The position numbers and the translations under genes are program-made. A stretch of 33,125 nucleotides of DNA from the NCBI GenBank assembly GCA_024102665.1, contig JAGFJP010000110.1:1-33125 (forward strand). The letters are read 5' to 3'. The notes under the pieces were generated by a model. The model did no database searches. It had not been told where the DNA came from and saw only the letters and a list, made by a program, of their open reading frames with translations. The DNA comes from Thiogranum sp. (lineage in GTDB: Bacteria > Pseudomonadota > Gammaproteobacteria > DSM-19610). Positions 1 to 9,219 of this stretch are shown piece by piece; the stretch's first letter is position 1; every line of letters starts with the position of its first letter.

Positions 1-912
1 TTCGATACCATCATGGTGTTCCAGGACCGGTTCAGGAACCATATCCTTCCGGACAAGGTGCACATGCTCAATGTGTCTTTCCATGTGCCGGACATGCGCC
101 GCGAGTTCGGCGGTTGCGCGCCCAACATCGCTTTCAATCTCAAGCTGCTGGGCGGCGATCCGTTGCCGATGGGGACTGTCGGCAAGGATTTCGCGCCCTA
201 TGCAGTGTGGCTGGACGCGCTCGGAATTCCACGCACCTACATCAGGGAAATCGACCATACCTATACCGCGCAGGCCTTTATCACCACCGACCAGGATGAT
301 AACCAGATCACCGCCTTTCACCCGGGCGCCATGAATTACTCGCACGAAGTGAGTGTCGGCGAGGCCGATGGCGTAAGAATCGGCATCGTTTCACCGGACG
401 GACGCGAGGGCATGGTGGAACACGCAAAACAGTTCGTGGAAGCGGGAATTCCCTTTGTATTCGATCCCGGCCAGGCCATGCCGCTGTTCAACGGCGATGA
501 CTTCAAGACCTTCATCGAGCAGGCAACCTGGGTTTGTGTCAACGATTACGAATCGCAATTGCTGCAGGACCGCACCGGCTGGTCGCCGCACGAAATCGCC
601 GGGCGCGTCGAAGCCCTGATCGTGACGCGCGGCGGCGCCGGTTCCTATATCTATACCGAAGGCGGGCGTATCGAGATCCCGGCCGCCAGGATCAGCAAGG
701 TCGTCGATCCCACCGGCTGCGGCGATGCTTTCCGCGGCGGCCTGCTCTACGGGCTGATGAACAATCTCGACTGGGAAGTGACCGGCCGTATCGCTGCGTT
801 GATGGGCGCCATCAAGATCGAACAGCACGGCACGCAGAACCATGCTTTCAGCGCGGATGAGTTCCGCCACCGCTACCGCGAAAGTTTCGGCCAGGACGTT
901 GCCATCGGCTGA
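1..912 (+). CDS. PfkB-family carbohydrate/nucleoside kinase (5' end outside window)
   Basis: ATP-dependent kinase of the ribokinase/PfkB superfamily, which phosphorylates a sugar or nucleoside hydroxyl in the cytoplasm. The frame is open from base 1, reading FDTIM before the first ATG at 13, and family members normally have a further short N-terminal strand (an 'ICGS-AFDT' type start). The gene therefore begins upstream of the window. The N-terminal substrate motif FGGCAPNIAFNL is visible at nt 109-144. The C-terminal PfkB signature DPTGCGDAF is at about nt 706-732, with the catalytic Asp of the anion hole at nt 724-726. The usual GAGD is GCGD here, a substitution common in the adenosine-kinase-like bacterial subgroup. 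The substrate cannot be fixed from sequence. The methyltransferase follows 30 nt later on the same strand, so co-transcription is likely. Confidence 0.9.
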   Translation, partial: FDTIMVFQDRFRNHILPDKVHMLNVSFHVPDMRREFGGCAPNIAFNLKLLGGDPLPMGTVGKDFAPYAVWLDALGIPRTYIREIDHTYTAQAFITTDQDDNQITAFHPGAMNYSHEVSVGEADGVRIGIVSPDGREGMVEHAKQFVEAGIPFVFDPGQAMPLFNGDDFKTFIEQATWVCVNDYESQLLQDRTGWSPHEIAGRVEALIVTRGGAGSYIYTEGGRIEIPAARISKVVDPTGCGDAFRGGLLYGLMNNLDWEVTGRIAALMGAIKIEQHGTQNHAFSADEFRHRYRESFGQDVAIG

Positions 913-942
913 TGTCTGCCGTGCCCCGCGGTTTCTAGGATC

Positions 943-1773
943 ATGGACAGCGACCAGGAAACACAGCAGGTAAGGCAGATCTTCGATGCGCTGGCCGGTA
1001 GCTATGATTCCCCGGCAACGCGCTTTTTCCCGTTCTGCGCCGACCGGCTGGTGAATTTCGTCAAGCCGCGGCCGGGCAGCAAGGTGCTCGACGTGGCGAC
1101 CGGCACCGGCGCGGCGGCGGTTGCTTTCGCGCAGGCGGTCGGATCCTCGGGGCATGTCACCGCTATCGACGTGTCGCCGCGCATGCTCGACAAGGCCGAA
1201 GCCAATATCCGCAAAATGGCGCTCGACAATGTCGATCTCCACGAAATGGATGCCGCACGGCTGGACTTTCGCCGCGATTATTTCCACACCCTGGTGTGTT
1301 CCTACGGTCTGTGGTTCCTGCCCGACATGGCGGGCGCCCTGCGCGAGTGGGTGCGCGTGCTGCGCCCCGGCGGCAAACTGGCTTTCACCAGTTTCGAGAC
1401 TAGCGCCTTTCAACCCATGCTGGATGATTATATCCAGCGTTTGCAGGCCTTCGGCGCGCGGGCGCCGGAAAACGCCTACGGTTCACAGCGTATCGGCTCG
1501 CTGGCGCATTGCCGCGAACTGCTCGAGGCGGCGGGCCTGGTCGAAGTGCAGGCCGAATGCGCGCAGCTCGGCTATCACTTGCGCGATGAGAACGAATGGT
1601 GGGAAGTGGTGACCGGTACCTCGATGCGCGCCCTGTTCGACCGGCTTCCCGACGACCGGCAGGAGGCGCTGCGCCGCGAGCACCTGGCGTTCGTCGCCGG
1701 GCTCAAAAATGAAAACGGGCTATGGATGGACGTGCAGACACGCTTCGCCTCCGGCATCAAGCCGGCTGGTTGA
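943..1773 (+). CDS. class I SAM-dependent methyltransferase, UbiE-like
   Basis: 276-residue Rossmann-fold methyltransferase. The SAM-binding motif I is VLDVATGTGAAA at residues 48-59, followed by an acidic strand-2 end (TAIDVS, about 75-80) and a motif-IV-like segment (LVCSYGLWFLPDM). The post-motif LRPGGKLAF is typical of the UbiE/Methyltransf_11 group. The start ATG is preceded by AGGA at 937-940, which is rather close. The family methylates quinone precursors, small metabolites or other acceptors. No quinone gene lies nearby, so the substrate is unknown. It probably shares a transcript with the kinase upstream and ends facing the convergent RRM gene. Confidence 0.85.
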   Translation: MDSDQETQQVRQIFDALAGSYDSPATRFFPFCADRLVNFVKPRPGSKVLDVATGTGAAAVAFAQAVGSSGHVTAIDVSPRMLDKAEANIRKMALDNVDLHEMDAARLDFRRDYFHTLVCSYGLWFLPDMAGALREWVRVLRPGGKLAFTSFETSAFQPMLDDYIQRLQAFGARAPENAYGSQRIGSLAHCRELLEAAGLVEVQAECAQLGYHLRDENEWWEVVTGTSMRALFDRLPDDRQEALRREHLAFVAGLKNENGLWMDVQTRFASGIKPAG

Positions 1774-1797
1774 GGGCGCCGGCATTGCGCGGCAAGA

Positions 1798-1829
1798 CAG
1801 ACCGCCAGGCCTTTGCGCGTGGCGGTCTG
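1798..1829. terminator. hairpin between convergent genes (possible bidirectional terminator)
   Basis: A perfect 10-bp inverted repeat, CAGACCGCCA (1798-1807) and TGGCGGTCTG (1820-1829), with a 12-nt loop lies in the 63-nt gap between the convergent methyltransferase and RRM genes. Position and stem strength suit a terminator serving both strands. No clear T-run follows on either side, so classical Rho-independent action is uncertain. Confidence 0.45.
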
Positions 1830-1836
1830 CAGTCGA

Positions 1837-2109
1837 TCAGTGCCGCGGGCGGCGTTGCGGACGGTCTTCGCGCGGCTTGGCCTGGTTCACGCGCAGGTTG
1901 CGGCCCTTGAAATCACGTTCGTTAAGGGCCTTGATGGCTTCCTCGGCCTCGCTGTCGTTCGGCATTTCCACGAAACCGAACCCTTTGGATTGTCCCGAGA
2001 ATTTATCCTTGATGATACTGACGCTGGCGACCTCACCGAATTCGGAAAAAGCATCATTCAGATCGTCTTCGGATATGGTGTAGGGCAGATTTCCAACATA
2101 GATATTCAT
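1837..2109 (-). CDS. RRM-domain RNA-binding protein
   Basis: 90-residue single RNA recognition motif protein, like the small cold-inducible RNA-binding proteins of cyanobacteria and many gammaproteobacteria. RNP2 is IYVGNL (residues 3-8) and RNP1 is KGFGFVEM (42-49), with the aromatic residues that stack on RNA. The domain fills residues 1-77 and is followed by a short Arg/Pro-rich tail (RPQRRPRH), also typical. It probably acts as an RNA chaperone or post-transcriptional regulator; the target is unknown. The ATG is preceded by a GAGAGAG purine run that is part of the palindrome AGAGCGCTCT at 2110-2119, so the ribosome binding site could be structured. The 230-bp leader upstream suggests its own promoter. 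Confidence 0.92.
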   Translation of the reverse strand: MNIYVGNLPYTISEDDLNDAFSEFGEVASVSIIKDKFSGQSKGFGFVEMPNDSEAEEAIKALNERDFKGRNLRVNQAKPREDRPQRRPRH

Positions 2110-2339
2110 AGAGCGCTCTCTCAGAAAGTGCGTTGATCGAGAACAGGTAATCGGATAACCGTACGCACAAATTACTCGATTGCCGCGGATAGTAGCAGAA
2201 GGGTCATTAACAGGAACAGCGCGATTTCTCGCTCCCCCGGTGTTGTTCTGATGTTCAGTACAGGTATAGCCTGCCTTGGGCGTTTTTCAATCTGCGCCCG
2301 GATCGCCCTGCGCGCAACACTGCTTATTATGCGCAAAGC
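2110..2339. other. gene-free stretch upstream of the RRM gene
   Basis: A 230-base region between the stop of the DUF255 gene and the start of the RRM gene, both minus strand. It contains the palindrome AGAGCGCTCT at 2110-2119 abutting the RRM start codon. I see no convincing coding frame, RNA gene or strong terminator. It probably holds the RRM gene promoter and 5' leader, but I cannot assign -35 and -10 boxes with confidence. Confidence 0.4.
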
Positions 2340-4439
2340 TCAGGACTGATCGCCGGCGAGCTGCCGGCGCAATGCTTCAAGCGAGGTGACGGGCGGCAGA
2401 CAGCGGGTGCCCTGACACAGCCACGCCGCGCTGCCGGCCACCGGTTTGCGTTCCTGCAGCAGGCCGGGAAGGTCATCGACATGTGCGGGAATACTGAACA
2501 CGAGCCGCCGTGGCCTGTAGCCGTCTGTCGCATCCTTTTGCCAGCTTTTCATGTCGTTACCACCGCGGATTATCAGCGTTTCAAGCGCATACAGATGTTC
2601 TTCGAGCGCGTTGAGCATGCCGGTATGGCCGTACGGTCCCTGCTGCATCGAGTTCCAGGCGGGCTTGAGCGTGCCTTCCGCGGCGTCCAGGAAAGCGGTA
2701 TCGCCGAGCACGTGTCCCAGGCGCCCGAAGACTTTGGCGGCGATGGCGTTGCCGGCGGGCAGTGCGTCATCGCTCAACGGCTTGGGCCGCTGTATCAGGG
2801 TTTCGTGGTCATCGGCTGTGAAAAAGAATCCACCGGCCGGATCGGAGAAGTGGCCAAGCACGACGTCGCATAATTGCAGTGCGAAGCGCAGATCCTCGCT
2901 GTTCCAGCGCACCTGCAGCAGTTCCAGGATGGCGTCGACGAGAAACACGTAGTCGTCGAGGTAGGCGGCGAGGTGAGCGCGGCCGTCCTTGCTGGTGGCA
3001 AACAGGCGCCCGTCATGCCACATCTGTTTGCGGATAAAGTCCAGCGCCCGTTGCGCGGAGTCGAGGAATGCAGCTTCATCGAAAACGCCCGCCGCCTGTG
3101 CCATGCCCTTGATCATCAGCGCGTTCCATGACACCAGTATCTTGTCATCGCGGCCCGGACGAACGCGCTGCTCGCGCGCGGCGAACAGTTTGCGGCGCGC
3201 CGAATCGATGCGTTGCTCGACCTCGGCGGCGTCGAGTTTCAGCGTCGCGGCCAGCGATTCGATGCTTGTGTAAACGTGCGCATGCCACTTGCCTTCGAAG
3301 TTGGGTTCGCGGTCGAAACCGAAGCGCGGCGCGGCAGCCGCGTATTCCTCGTCGCTCAACAGCTGTTGCACCTGCTCGCGGGTCCACACATAGAATTTGC
3401 CTTCCTCGCCTTCGCTGTCGGCGTCGAGGCTGGAGTAGTAGCCGCCTTCCGGCGCCTGCATTTCGCGCATCACCCATTCAGCGGTCTGCGCGACAATGCG
3501 CCGGTACAGGGGATTGCCGGTGGCCGCCCAGGCTTCGCTGTACAGTGACAGCAACGGGCCATTGTCGTAGAGCATTTTTTCGAAATGCGGAATCATCCAG
3601 CGTTCGTCGACCGAGTAACGGCAAAAGCCGCCGCCGATCTGGTCGTACATGCCGCCGAGCGCCATGCGGTCCAGCGTAAACAGCGCCATCTGCAATGCGC
3701 GTTCATCCGCCTTGTGTTCGTCGCGCGTGGACGCCCAGTGTCGCATCAGGCGTTCGATGCTGGTGGGATGGGGAAACTTGGGGGCGCCGCCAAAGCCGCC
3801 GTGCGTGGCGTCAAACTGCTGTTCCAGCTGTTGCCGGGCGACATCGAGCGGCATGGCGCTGAGGCGGTTCCCTGGCTGCGCGGTGGACTGGTTCATCGAT
3901 GTCATGAACTCGATAAGCGAACGGTTCTGCTTTTCCAGTTCATCGCGGTGTTCGCGGTAGAAGCCGGAAACCCGCTGGCACAGGTCGGTAAACGCCGGCA
4001 GGCCGTGGCGCGGTTCGCGGGGGAAATAGGTGCCGCCGAAAAACGGCACCTGGCTGTCCGGCGTCAGGAACATGGTGAGCGGCCAGCCGCCGGTGCGCTG
4101 GGTCAGCAGGGAGTGCGCCGTCTGGTAGATCTTGTCCAGGTCGGGGCGTTCCTCGCGATCGACCTTCACGTTCACGAACAGTTCGTTCATGACCGCGGCG
4201 GTGGCCGGATCTTCGAAGGACTCATGCGCCATGACGTGGCACCAGTGACAGGCCGAATAACCGATCGACAGCAGTATCGGCTTGTTTTCCGCGCGCGCCC
4301 TGTCGAGCGCCTCGGCGCCCCACGGATACCAGTCCACCGGGTTATGCGCGTGTTGCAGCAGGTACGGGCTGGTTTCGGTGCCGAGGTGGTTGCTATAGTT
4401 GCCGCTGGTCGTCATAACGTCGCCGCCTGTTTGCGCCAT
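2340..4439 (-). CDS. DUF255 thioredoxin-like domain protein (YyaL/SPATA20 family)
   Basis: 699-residue cytoplasmic protein of the YyaL/SPATA20 family. It has an N-terminal thioredoxin-like DUF255 domain (about 16-180) with the family signature [20 protein letters not shown], Cys-His-Trp-Cys-His at residues 64-68. A long (alpha/alpha)6-barrel-like C-terminal half follows, resembling N-acylglucosamine epimerase/cellobiose epimerase folds. Full length for the family (about 650-750). No precise biochemical function is established. An alternative ATG at 4415 would remove eight residues; the first ATG has a GGGGTG just upstream, so I keep 4439. It is divergent from the GT2 operon, with start codons 59 bp apart, so the two promoters must be compact or overlapping. 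Confidence 0.9.
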   Translation of the reverse strand: MAQTGGDVMTTSGNYSNHLGTETSPYLLQHAHNPVDWYPWGAEALDRARAENKPILLSIGYSACHWCHVMAHESFEDPATAAVMNELFVNVKVDREERPDLDKIYQTAHSLLTQRTGGWPLTMFLTPDSQVPFFGGTYFPREPRHGLPAFTDLCQRVSGFYREHRDELEKQNRSLIEFMTSMNQSTAQPGNRLSAMPLDVARQQLEQQFDATHGGFGGAPKFPHPTSIERLMRHWASTRDEHKADERALQMALFTLDRMALGGMYDQIGGGFCRYSVDERWMIPHFEKMLYDNGPLLSLYSEAWAATGNPLYRRIVAQTAEWVMREMQAPEGGYYSSLDADSEGEEGKFYVWTREQVQQLLSDEEYAAAAPRFGFDREPNFEGKWHAHVYTSIESLAATLKLDAAEVEQRIDSARRKLFAAREQRVRPGRDDKILVSWNALMIKGMAQAAGVFDEAAFLDSAQRALDFIRKQMWHDGRLFATSKDGRAHLAAYLDDYVFLVDAILELLQVRWNSEDLRFALQLCDVVLGHFSDPAGGFFFTADDHETLIQRPKPLSDDALPAGNAIAAKVFGRLGHVLGDTAFLDAAEGTLKPAWNSMQQGPYGHTGMLNALEEHLYALETLIIRGGNDMKSWQKDATDGYRPRRLVFSIPAHVDDLPGLLQERKPVAGSAAWLCQGTRCLPPVTSLEALRRQLAGDQS

Positions 4440-4497
4440 GGCACCCCACTATAGTCCATGGCCTTCCTCGCTAATACCGAAAAAGATGAGGGTATTC

Positions 4498-5301
4498 ATG
4501 CAGTTTTCCGTCGTAATCCCGGTCTTTAACGAGGCTGGCAACCTGCAGCCCTTGTTAGCGGAAATCGCCCGGGCGGTGCGGGATCGCGGTGTCCGCGAAA
4601 TCATTGTCGTCGATGACGGCAGCGACGACGACAGCGCCGCTGAACTGCGCCGCGCGCGCGAAGAGTGCGCCCTGCTGCGGGTGTTGCGCCATCAACAGCG
4701 CTGCGGGCAGAGCAGCGCGCTGCTGAGCGGCGTGCGCGCCGCGCAGGCGCCCTGGATCGTGACGCTCGACGGTGACGGGCAGAATGACCCGCAGGACATT
4801 GTGTCGCTGCTGGAACGGCTGGCGACCGCCCATGTGCCGCCCGGTGGTCTGATGCTGGTCGGCCACCGCGTGCAGCGCCGCGACACCTGGCTGCGCCGCT
4901 GGTCTTCGCGTATCGCCAACCGGGTGCGCGACAGGCTGCTGCACGACGGCACGCCGGACACCGGCTGTGGTCTGAAACTGTTTCCCCGCGATCTGTTCCT
5001 GGCATTGCCTGCATTCGACCATATGCACCGTTTTCTTCCCGCCCTGATGCAGCGCCAGGGCGCGCGCGTGGAATCGGTGGCGGTGCGCCACCGGCCGCGT
5101 CACCAGGGAAAGTCGAAGTACGGCATACGCAACCGGCTCTGGGTCGGGCTGGTGGATATCGCCGGTGTCATGTGGCTGCAGCGCCGTCGGCTCGATCAGC
5201 CGGCGCGGCGGCCGGCGCTGTTTTCCCGGCTCGCCGATACGCTCGGCGTGTACTGGTTGCAACGGCGCCCCTGCGCGGCGTCGGTGGAGGAGGAGTTCTG
5301 A
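4498..5301 (+). CDS. GT2 family glycosyltransferase (polyprenyl-phosphate sugar transferase type)
   Basis: 267-residue GT-A fold glycosyltransferase, closest in pattern to DPM1/ArnC-like enzymes that move a sugar from a nucleotide donor to a polyprenyl phosphate. Visible motifs are VVIPVFNEAGN (5-15), the nucleotide-binding VVDDGSDD (37-44) and the metal-binding DGDGQNDP (91-98). No long C-terminal membrane hairpins are obvious, unlike ArnC. The frame stays open further upstream, but the ATG at 4498 is favoured by GAGG at 4488-4491 and because the protein then begins directly with the first beta-strand. First gene of a three-gene operon; its stop TGA overlaps the next ATG. The sugar is unknown. 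Confidence 0.88.
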   Translation: MQFSVVIPVFNEAGNLQPLLAEIARAVRDRGVREIIVVDDGSDDDSAAELRRAREECALLRVLRHQQRCGQSSALLSGVRAAQAPWIVTLDGDGQNDPQDIVSLLERLATAHVPPGGLMLVGHRVQRRDTWLRRWSSRIANRVRDRLLHDGTPDTGCGLKLFPRDLFLALPAFDHMHRFLPALMQRQGARVESVAVRHRPRHQGKSKYGIRNRLWVGLVDIAGVMWLQRRRLDQPARRPALFSRLADTLGVYWLQRRPCAASVEEEF

Positions 5302-5585
5302 TGATGGAACAGCCGTGGGTGTGGCTGGCGATCGGGTTTGCCGGACAGGCGTTGTTTTCCGCACGCTTTCTTGTGCAATGGGTCAGCAGCGAGCGCCGCA
5401 AACGTTCCGTGATCCCGATCGCTTTCTGGTATTTCAGCCTGGCCGGGGGCGCCACCCTGTTTGCCTATGCGTTGCACATCGGCGATCCGGTGTTCATCCT
5501 CGGGCAGTCCATGGGTGTGCTCATTTACAGCCGTAATCTTTATTTCATTCATAAAGAACGCCGGCAACTGGCGCAGGCGGAGTGA
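5301..5585 (+). CDS. small membrane protein with LAB_N (lipid A biosynthesis N-terminal) domain
   Basis: 94-residue integral membrane protein of the LAB_N family, which also occurs as an N-terminal extension on some lipid-A-disaccharide synthases. Signature segments are RFLVQW (22-27), IPIAFWYFSL (38-47) and ILGQSMGVLIYSRNL (about 67-80), with about three hydrophobic segments. The ATG at 5301 overlaps the GT2 stop (TGATG) and has a strong GGAGGAGGAG upstream, so this start is chosen over the adjacent ATG at 5304. Its GT2 and GT39 neighbours suggest it helps flip or present a lipid-linked sugar. That role is inference from context. Confidence 0.85.
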   Translation: MMEQPWVWLAIGFAGQALFSARFLVQWVSSERRKRSVIPIAFWYFSLAGGATLFAYALHIGDPVFILGQSMGVLIYSRNLYFIHKERRQLAQAE

Positions 5586-7186
5586 AGCGGGGGCGCGTGG
5601 GCTGGCCGGCATTGCTGGCCGGCGCGTTGCTGCTGGCGGTGTTGCAGCTGTGGCTGCGGCCGCTGTTGCCGGTCGATGAAACGCGCTATCTCGCTGTCGC
5701 CTGGGAGATGTGGTGGCGTGGCGACTTCCTGGTGCCCTGGCTCAACGGCGAACCCTACAGTCACAAGCCGCCGTTGCTGTTCTGGTTGATTCACGTTCTC
5801 TGGGCGGTGTGCGGGGTATCGGAAACCGCCGCCCGCGCCGTTCCCGTCGCGCTGAGCCTCGCGGCGTTGTGGCTGTCGACGCGCCTTGCCACGCGGCTGT
5901 GGGGCGAAACGGCGCCGCTGCAGGCGCTGGTTCCCTGGCTGCTGCTGGGCGGACTGTTCTGGAACAATTTTTACACCCTGGTGCAGTTCGATCTGTTGCT
6001 GGTGGTGATGGCGTTACTGGCCTGGCACGGTGTGCTGGAGGCGCGCGAAATCCCCTGGCGAGGCTGGACGCTGACCGGGCTGGCTATTGGTCTCGGTGTG
6101 CTCGCCAAGGGGCCGGTAATCCTGGTGCCGGTGCTGCCGGCGCTTTTGTTCGCGCCCTGGTGGGCGCGCGCCGCCAGGCCTGGGAGCTGGGCGCGCTGGT
6201 ATCTCGGCGGGCTTGCGGCGCTGGCGCTGGGCGCGGCTATTGCGCTGGCCTGGGCGATACCGGCGGGCATGGCCGGCGGTGACGAATATCGCCGGGCGAT
6301 TTTCTGGGGACAATCGGCGGGGCGCATGGTTGATTCATTCGCGCATCGCAGCCCCTGGTGGAGCTATGTCGCGTGGTTGCCCCTGATGTGGTTGCCCTGG
6401 CTGCTGTGGCCGCGGCTGTGGGGCGCCTTGCGGCGCGCCGCGGCATGGGACGACGGCCTGCGCTTCTGCGTGGCGGTGCTGGTGCCGGCGCTGCTGGTGT
6501 TCAGTCTCATCAGTGGCAAGCAGGGCAAGTACCTGCTGCCGCTGTTTCCCCTGGTGGCGCTGGCGATGGCGCGTCTGCTGGCAAGCGTGTACGACGCCGC
6601 CGGCCGCTACCGAGCGCGTTTCATGGCGGCGTTTCTGATGCTGGGGGGAAGCCTGCTTCTGGTGTTGCCCTGGTTGCCGCGAGTGCCTGCCTGGTCGGAT
6701 CAGGTGCCGGCGATGTGGGGCATGGCGCTGCTGGCGTGGGGCGCGCTGTTCTGGTTGCTGAAGCTGGAACTCGTGGCGCTGGTGCGCAGCGTGGCGCTGG
6801 GCATGCTGCTGTGGACCGGCGTCATGTACCTTGCGCTGGTGGAGCCGGCGCGCCCGCCATATCAACTGGAGTCGTTCAGCCACGCGCTGTCCGATTTGCA
6901 GGCATCCGGTCACAGGCTCGCCTGGCTGGGCAAATATCATGGCCAGTTCCACTTTCTCGGACGCCTGCAACGGCGTATCGAGCCGCTCGCCGGCGCGGCG
7001 CAGCTGCGCGCCTGGCTGTCGGCCAACCCGGACGGTTATCTGCTGGTGAACGAAAAAACGCCCGCCGCGCAAATCCCCGGCGCCTTGCTGGTACAATCCT
7101 ACCGCGGCGGCAGCCTGGTGCTGTGGCCGGCAGCCGTGTTGTTGCGCGAACCCGCGCGGCTCGACGCTCTGACGGGGAGCGGGTAA
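5582..7186 (+). CDS. ArnT-like GT39/PMT family membrane glycosyltransferase
   Basis: 534-residue polytopic GT-C glycosyltransferase that uses a polyprenyl-phosphate sugar on the periplasmic side. The first extracytoplasmic loop carries the catalytic VDETRY (31-36), followed by NGEPYSHKPPL (55-65), both hallmarks of the ArnT/PMT_2 group. About ten to twelve hydrophobic segments follow, then a soluble C-terminal part (about 430-534). The GTG start overlaps the LAB_N stop by four bases (GTGA). Together the three genes look like a carrier-loading enzyme, a small membrane partner and a transferase, probably modifying lipid A, another glycan or a protein. No arnA/B/D genes are present, so L-Ara4N is not indicated. 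Confidence 0.88.
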   Translation: MKRGRVGWPALLAGALLLAVLQLWLRPLLPVDETRYLAVAWEMWWRGDFLVPWLNGEPYSHKPPLLFWLIHVLWAVCGVSETAARAVPVALSLAALWLSTRLATRLWGETAPLQALVPWLLLGGLFWNNFYTLVQFDLLLVVMALLAWHGVLEAREIPWRGWTLTGLAIGLGVLAKGPVILVPVLPALLFAPWWARAARPGSWARWYLGGLAALALGAAIALAWAIPAGMAGGDEYRRAIFWGQSAGRMVDSFAHRSPWWSYVAWLPLMWLPWLLWPRLWGALRRAAAWDDGLRFCVAVLVPALLVFSLISGKQGKYLLPLFPLVALAMARLLASVYDAAGRYRARFMAAFLMLGGSLLLVLPWLPRVPAWSDQVPAMWGMALLAWGALFWLLKLELVALVRSVALGMLLWTGVMYLALVEPARPPYQLESFSHALSDLQASGHRLAWLGKYHGQFHFLGRLQRRIEPLAGAAQLRAWLSANPDGYLLVNEKTPAAQIPGALLVQSYRGGSLVLWPAAVLLREPARLDALTGSG

Positions 7187-7228
7187 GCTGCATTTCTTTG
7201 TTTATCGCCATTTTTCGGGATTATCGGG

Positions 7229-8431
7229 TTGAACGAGTCATTGTCGCTGGCGCCGTTGCGTTTGAAAAAGGACGAGGAACGCCGGCTTCGCGCCGGGCAT
7301 CTGTGGGTGTACAGCAACGAGGTGGATACGCGCGCCACGCCGTTGAAGGATTTTCAGCCGGGCCAGCAGGTGCAGTTGCTCGGCCACAACGGCAAGGTCC
7401 TCGGCAATGGCTACGTCAATCCCAATTCCCTGATCTGCGCGCGGCTGGTGAGCCGCGATCCCGCGCATGTGCTGGACCGTTCGCTGCTGGTGCACCGGAT
7501 GAACGTCGCGCTGGCGCTGCGCGAGCGTCTGTTCGATACGCCGCATTACCGCCTGGTGTACGGTGAGTCCGACCAGCTTCCGGGGCTGGTGATCGATCGC
7601 TATGGCGAGGTGTGCGTGGTGCAGTGCACCACCGCCGGCATGGAAGCGGTGAAGGCGCAGGTGCTGGAGGCGCTCGACAAGGTGCTGCAACCGCAGGGCG
7701 TTGTGCTGCGCGCCGACAGCGCGGTGCGCCAGCTGGAGGGGCTGGATGCGTACCAGGAAACCACCGGTTCAGTTCCCGACAGCGTCACGGTCGAGGAAAG
7801 CGGCCTGAATTTTTCGGTGTCGCTGCAGCAGGGTCAGAAAACCGGCTGGTTCTACGATCAGCGGATGAACCGCGCGCGGCTGCGCAATTACGTGTCCGGC
7901 AGACGGGTGCTGGATGTGTTCAGCTATGTCGGTGGCTGGGGCGTACAGGCGGCCGCCGGGGGCGCCGCCGAGGTGATGTGCGTGGATTCCTCGTCTGCGG
8001 CGATCGATCGCATTCACGCCAACGCCGCTGCCAACGGATTCAGCGAAAAACTCGCCACCGTTCAGGGTGACGCGTTCGAGGTGCTGGGCCAACTGCGCGC
8101 GGACCAGGAAAAATTCGACGTCGTGGTGCTCGATCCGCCGGCGTTCATCAAGCGCAGGAAAGACATCAAGGCCGGGGAGCAGGCCTATCATCGCCTCAAC
8201 CAGCTTGGCATGCAGGTCCTGGCGAAAGACGGCATACTGGTGTCGGCTTCCTGTTCCCATCACCTGGCTGAGGCGCAATTCCAGAGAATCCTGCTGCAAT
8301 CCTCGCGTCACCTGGATCGCAGCCTGCAGTTGCTGGAGCGCGGACACCAGGCGCCTGATCACCCGGTGCACCCCGCCATTCCCGAAACCGATTACCTGAA
8401 GGCCCTGTTCTGCAGGGTGTTGCCGAGCTGA
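7229..8431 (+). CDS. rlmI: class I SAM-dependent rRNA methyltransferase, RlmI-like (23S rRNA m5C)
   Basis: 400-residue RlmI/RlmK-type enzyme that makes 5-methylcytosine in 23S rRNA (C1962 in E. coli). It has an N-terminal PUA-like domain (about 8-80, with [15 protein letters not shown]), a central extension, and a C-terminal Rossmann domain. The latter has SAM motif [12 protein letters not shown] (227-238), LDPPAF (301-306) and the nucleophile motif SCSHH (Cys342). Length matches E. coli RlmI (396). The start is a TTG at 7229, chosen because the protein then begins like the family (a few residues before LRLKK); another in-frame TTG lies at 7241. No strong ribosome binding site is present. lgt begins 2 nt after its stop. 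Confidence 0.85.
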   Translation: MNESLSLAPLRLKKDEERRLRAGHLWVYSNEVDTRATPLKDFQPGQQVQLLGHNGKVLGNGYVNPNSLICARLVSRDPAHVLDRSLLVHRMNVALALRERLFDTPHYRLVYGESDQLPGLVIDRYGEVCVVQCTTAGMEAVKAQVLEALDKVLQPQGVVLRADSAVRQLEGLDAYQETTGSVPDSVTVEESGLNFSVSLQQGQKTGWFYDQRMNRARLRNYVSGRRVLDVFSYVGGWGVQAAAGGAAEVMCVDSSSAAIDRIHANAAANGFSEKLATVQGDAFEVLGQLRADQEKFDVVVLDPPAFIKRRKDIKAGEQAYHRLNQLGMQVLAKDGILVSASCSHHLAEAQFQRILLQSSRHLDRSLQLLERGHQAPDHPVHPAIPETDYLKALFCRVLPS

Positions 8432-8433
8432 CG

Positions 8434-9219
8434 ATGCTGACCTATCCGAACATCGACCCCGTCGCCGTCTCCTTCGGTCCCGTCGCCATCCACTGGTACG
8501 GTCTCATGTACCTGATCGGTTTCGTGGCGAGCTGGTGGCTGGGCGTGGTGCGGGCGCGCAAGCCGGACTCCGGCTGGAAAGCCGACGAAATCGGCGACCT
8601 CATTTTCTACGGCGCGCTGGGCGTGATAATCGGCGGTCGAGTCGGCTACATCCTGTTCTACAATTTCGGTCTGTTCATCGATGACCCGTTGCTGCTGTTC
8701 CGCGTGTGGCAGGGCGGCATGTCGTTTCACGGCGGGCTGCTGGGCGTGCTGGTGGCGATGTGGCTCTACGGTCGCAAGACCGGGCGCACCTTTTTCCAGG
8801 TGACGGATTTCATCGCGCCTTTCGTGCCGGTCGGTCTGGGGGCGGGGCGCATCGGCAACTTTATCAACGGCGAGCTGTGGGGCGCGCCGACCGATCTGCC
8901 CTGGGGCATGGTGTTTCCGTTCGTGGACGCGCAGCCGCGTCATCCCTCCATGCTCTACGAGGCGTTGCTGGAGGGACTGGTGCTGTTCGTGATTCTGTGG
9001 CTGTATTCTTCCAGGCCGCGGCCGACGCGCGCGGTGTCGGGCCTGTTCCTGCTGGGTTACGGCGTGTTCCGCTTCGCTGTCGAGTTCGTGCGTCTGCCGG
9101 ACGCGCATATCGGTTACCTGGCGGTGGGCTGGCTGACCATGGGACACGTGCTGTCGGCGCCGATGATCCTGTTCGGAATTCTGTTACTGGTTTTGGCATA
9201 CAAGCGGGGTGAACGGTGA
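8434..9219 (+). CDS. lgt: prolipoprotein diacylglyceryl transferase
   Basis: Inner-membrane enzyme that moves diacylglyceryl from phosphatidylglycerol to the lipobox cysteine of prolipoproteins, the first step of lipoprotein maturation. 261 residues with seven membrane segments expected. Visible key residues are His99 in GGMSFHGGL, Arg139 and Glu147 in the Lgt signature [13 protein letters not shown] (138-150), and the N-terminal HWYGLMY (20-26). It begins 2 nt after rlmI and its stop overlaps the thyA GTG by four bases. The lgt-thyA pairing is widely conserved in gammaproteobacteria. Confidence 0.97.
   Translation: MLTYPNIDPVAVSFGPVAIHWYGLMYLIGFVASWWLGVVRARKPDSGWKADEIGDLIFYGALGVIIGGRVGYILFYNFGLFIDDPLLLFRVWQGGMSFHGGLLGVLVAMWLYGRKTGRTFFQVTDFIAPFVPVGLGAGRIGNFINGELWGAPTDLPWGMVFPFVDAQPRHPSMLYEALLEGLVLFVILWLYSSRPRPTRAVSGLFLLGYGVFRFAVEFVRLPDAHIGYLAVGWLTMGHVLSAPMILFGILLLVLAYKRGER

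Noticed and set aside
8392-9147. Long open frame (251 codons) antisense to lgt
   Set aside because: Its translation is rich in His, Gln and Arg with no domain, as expected for antisense frames in GC-rich DNA; lgt on the other strand has all family motifs.
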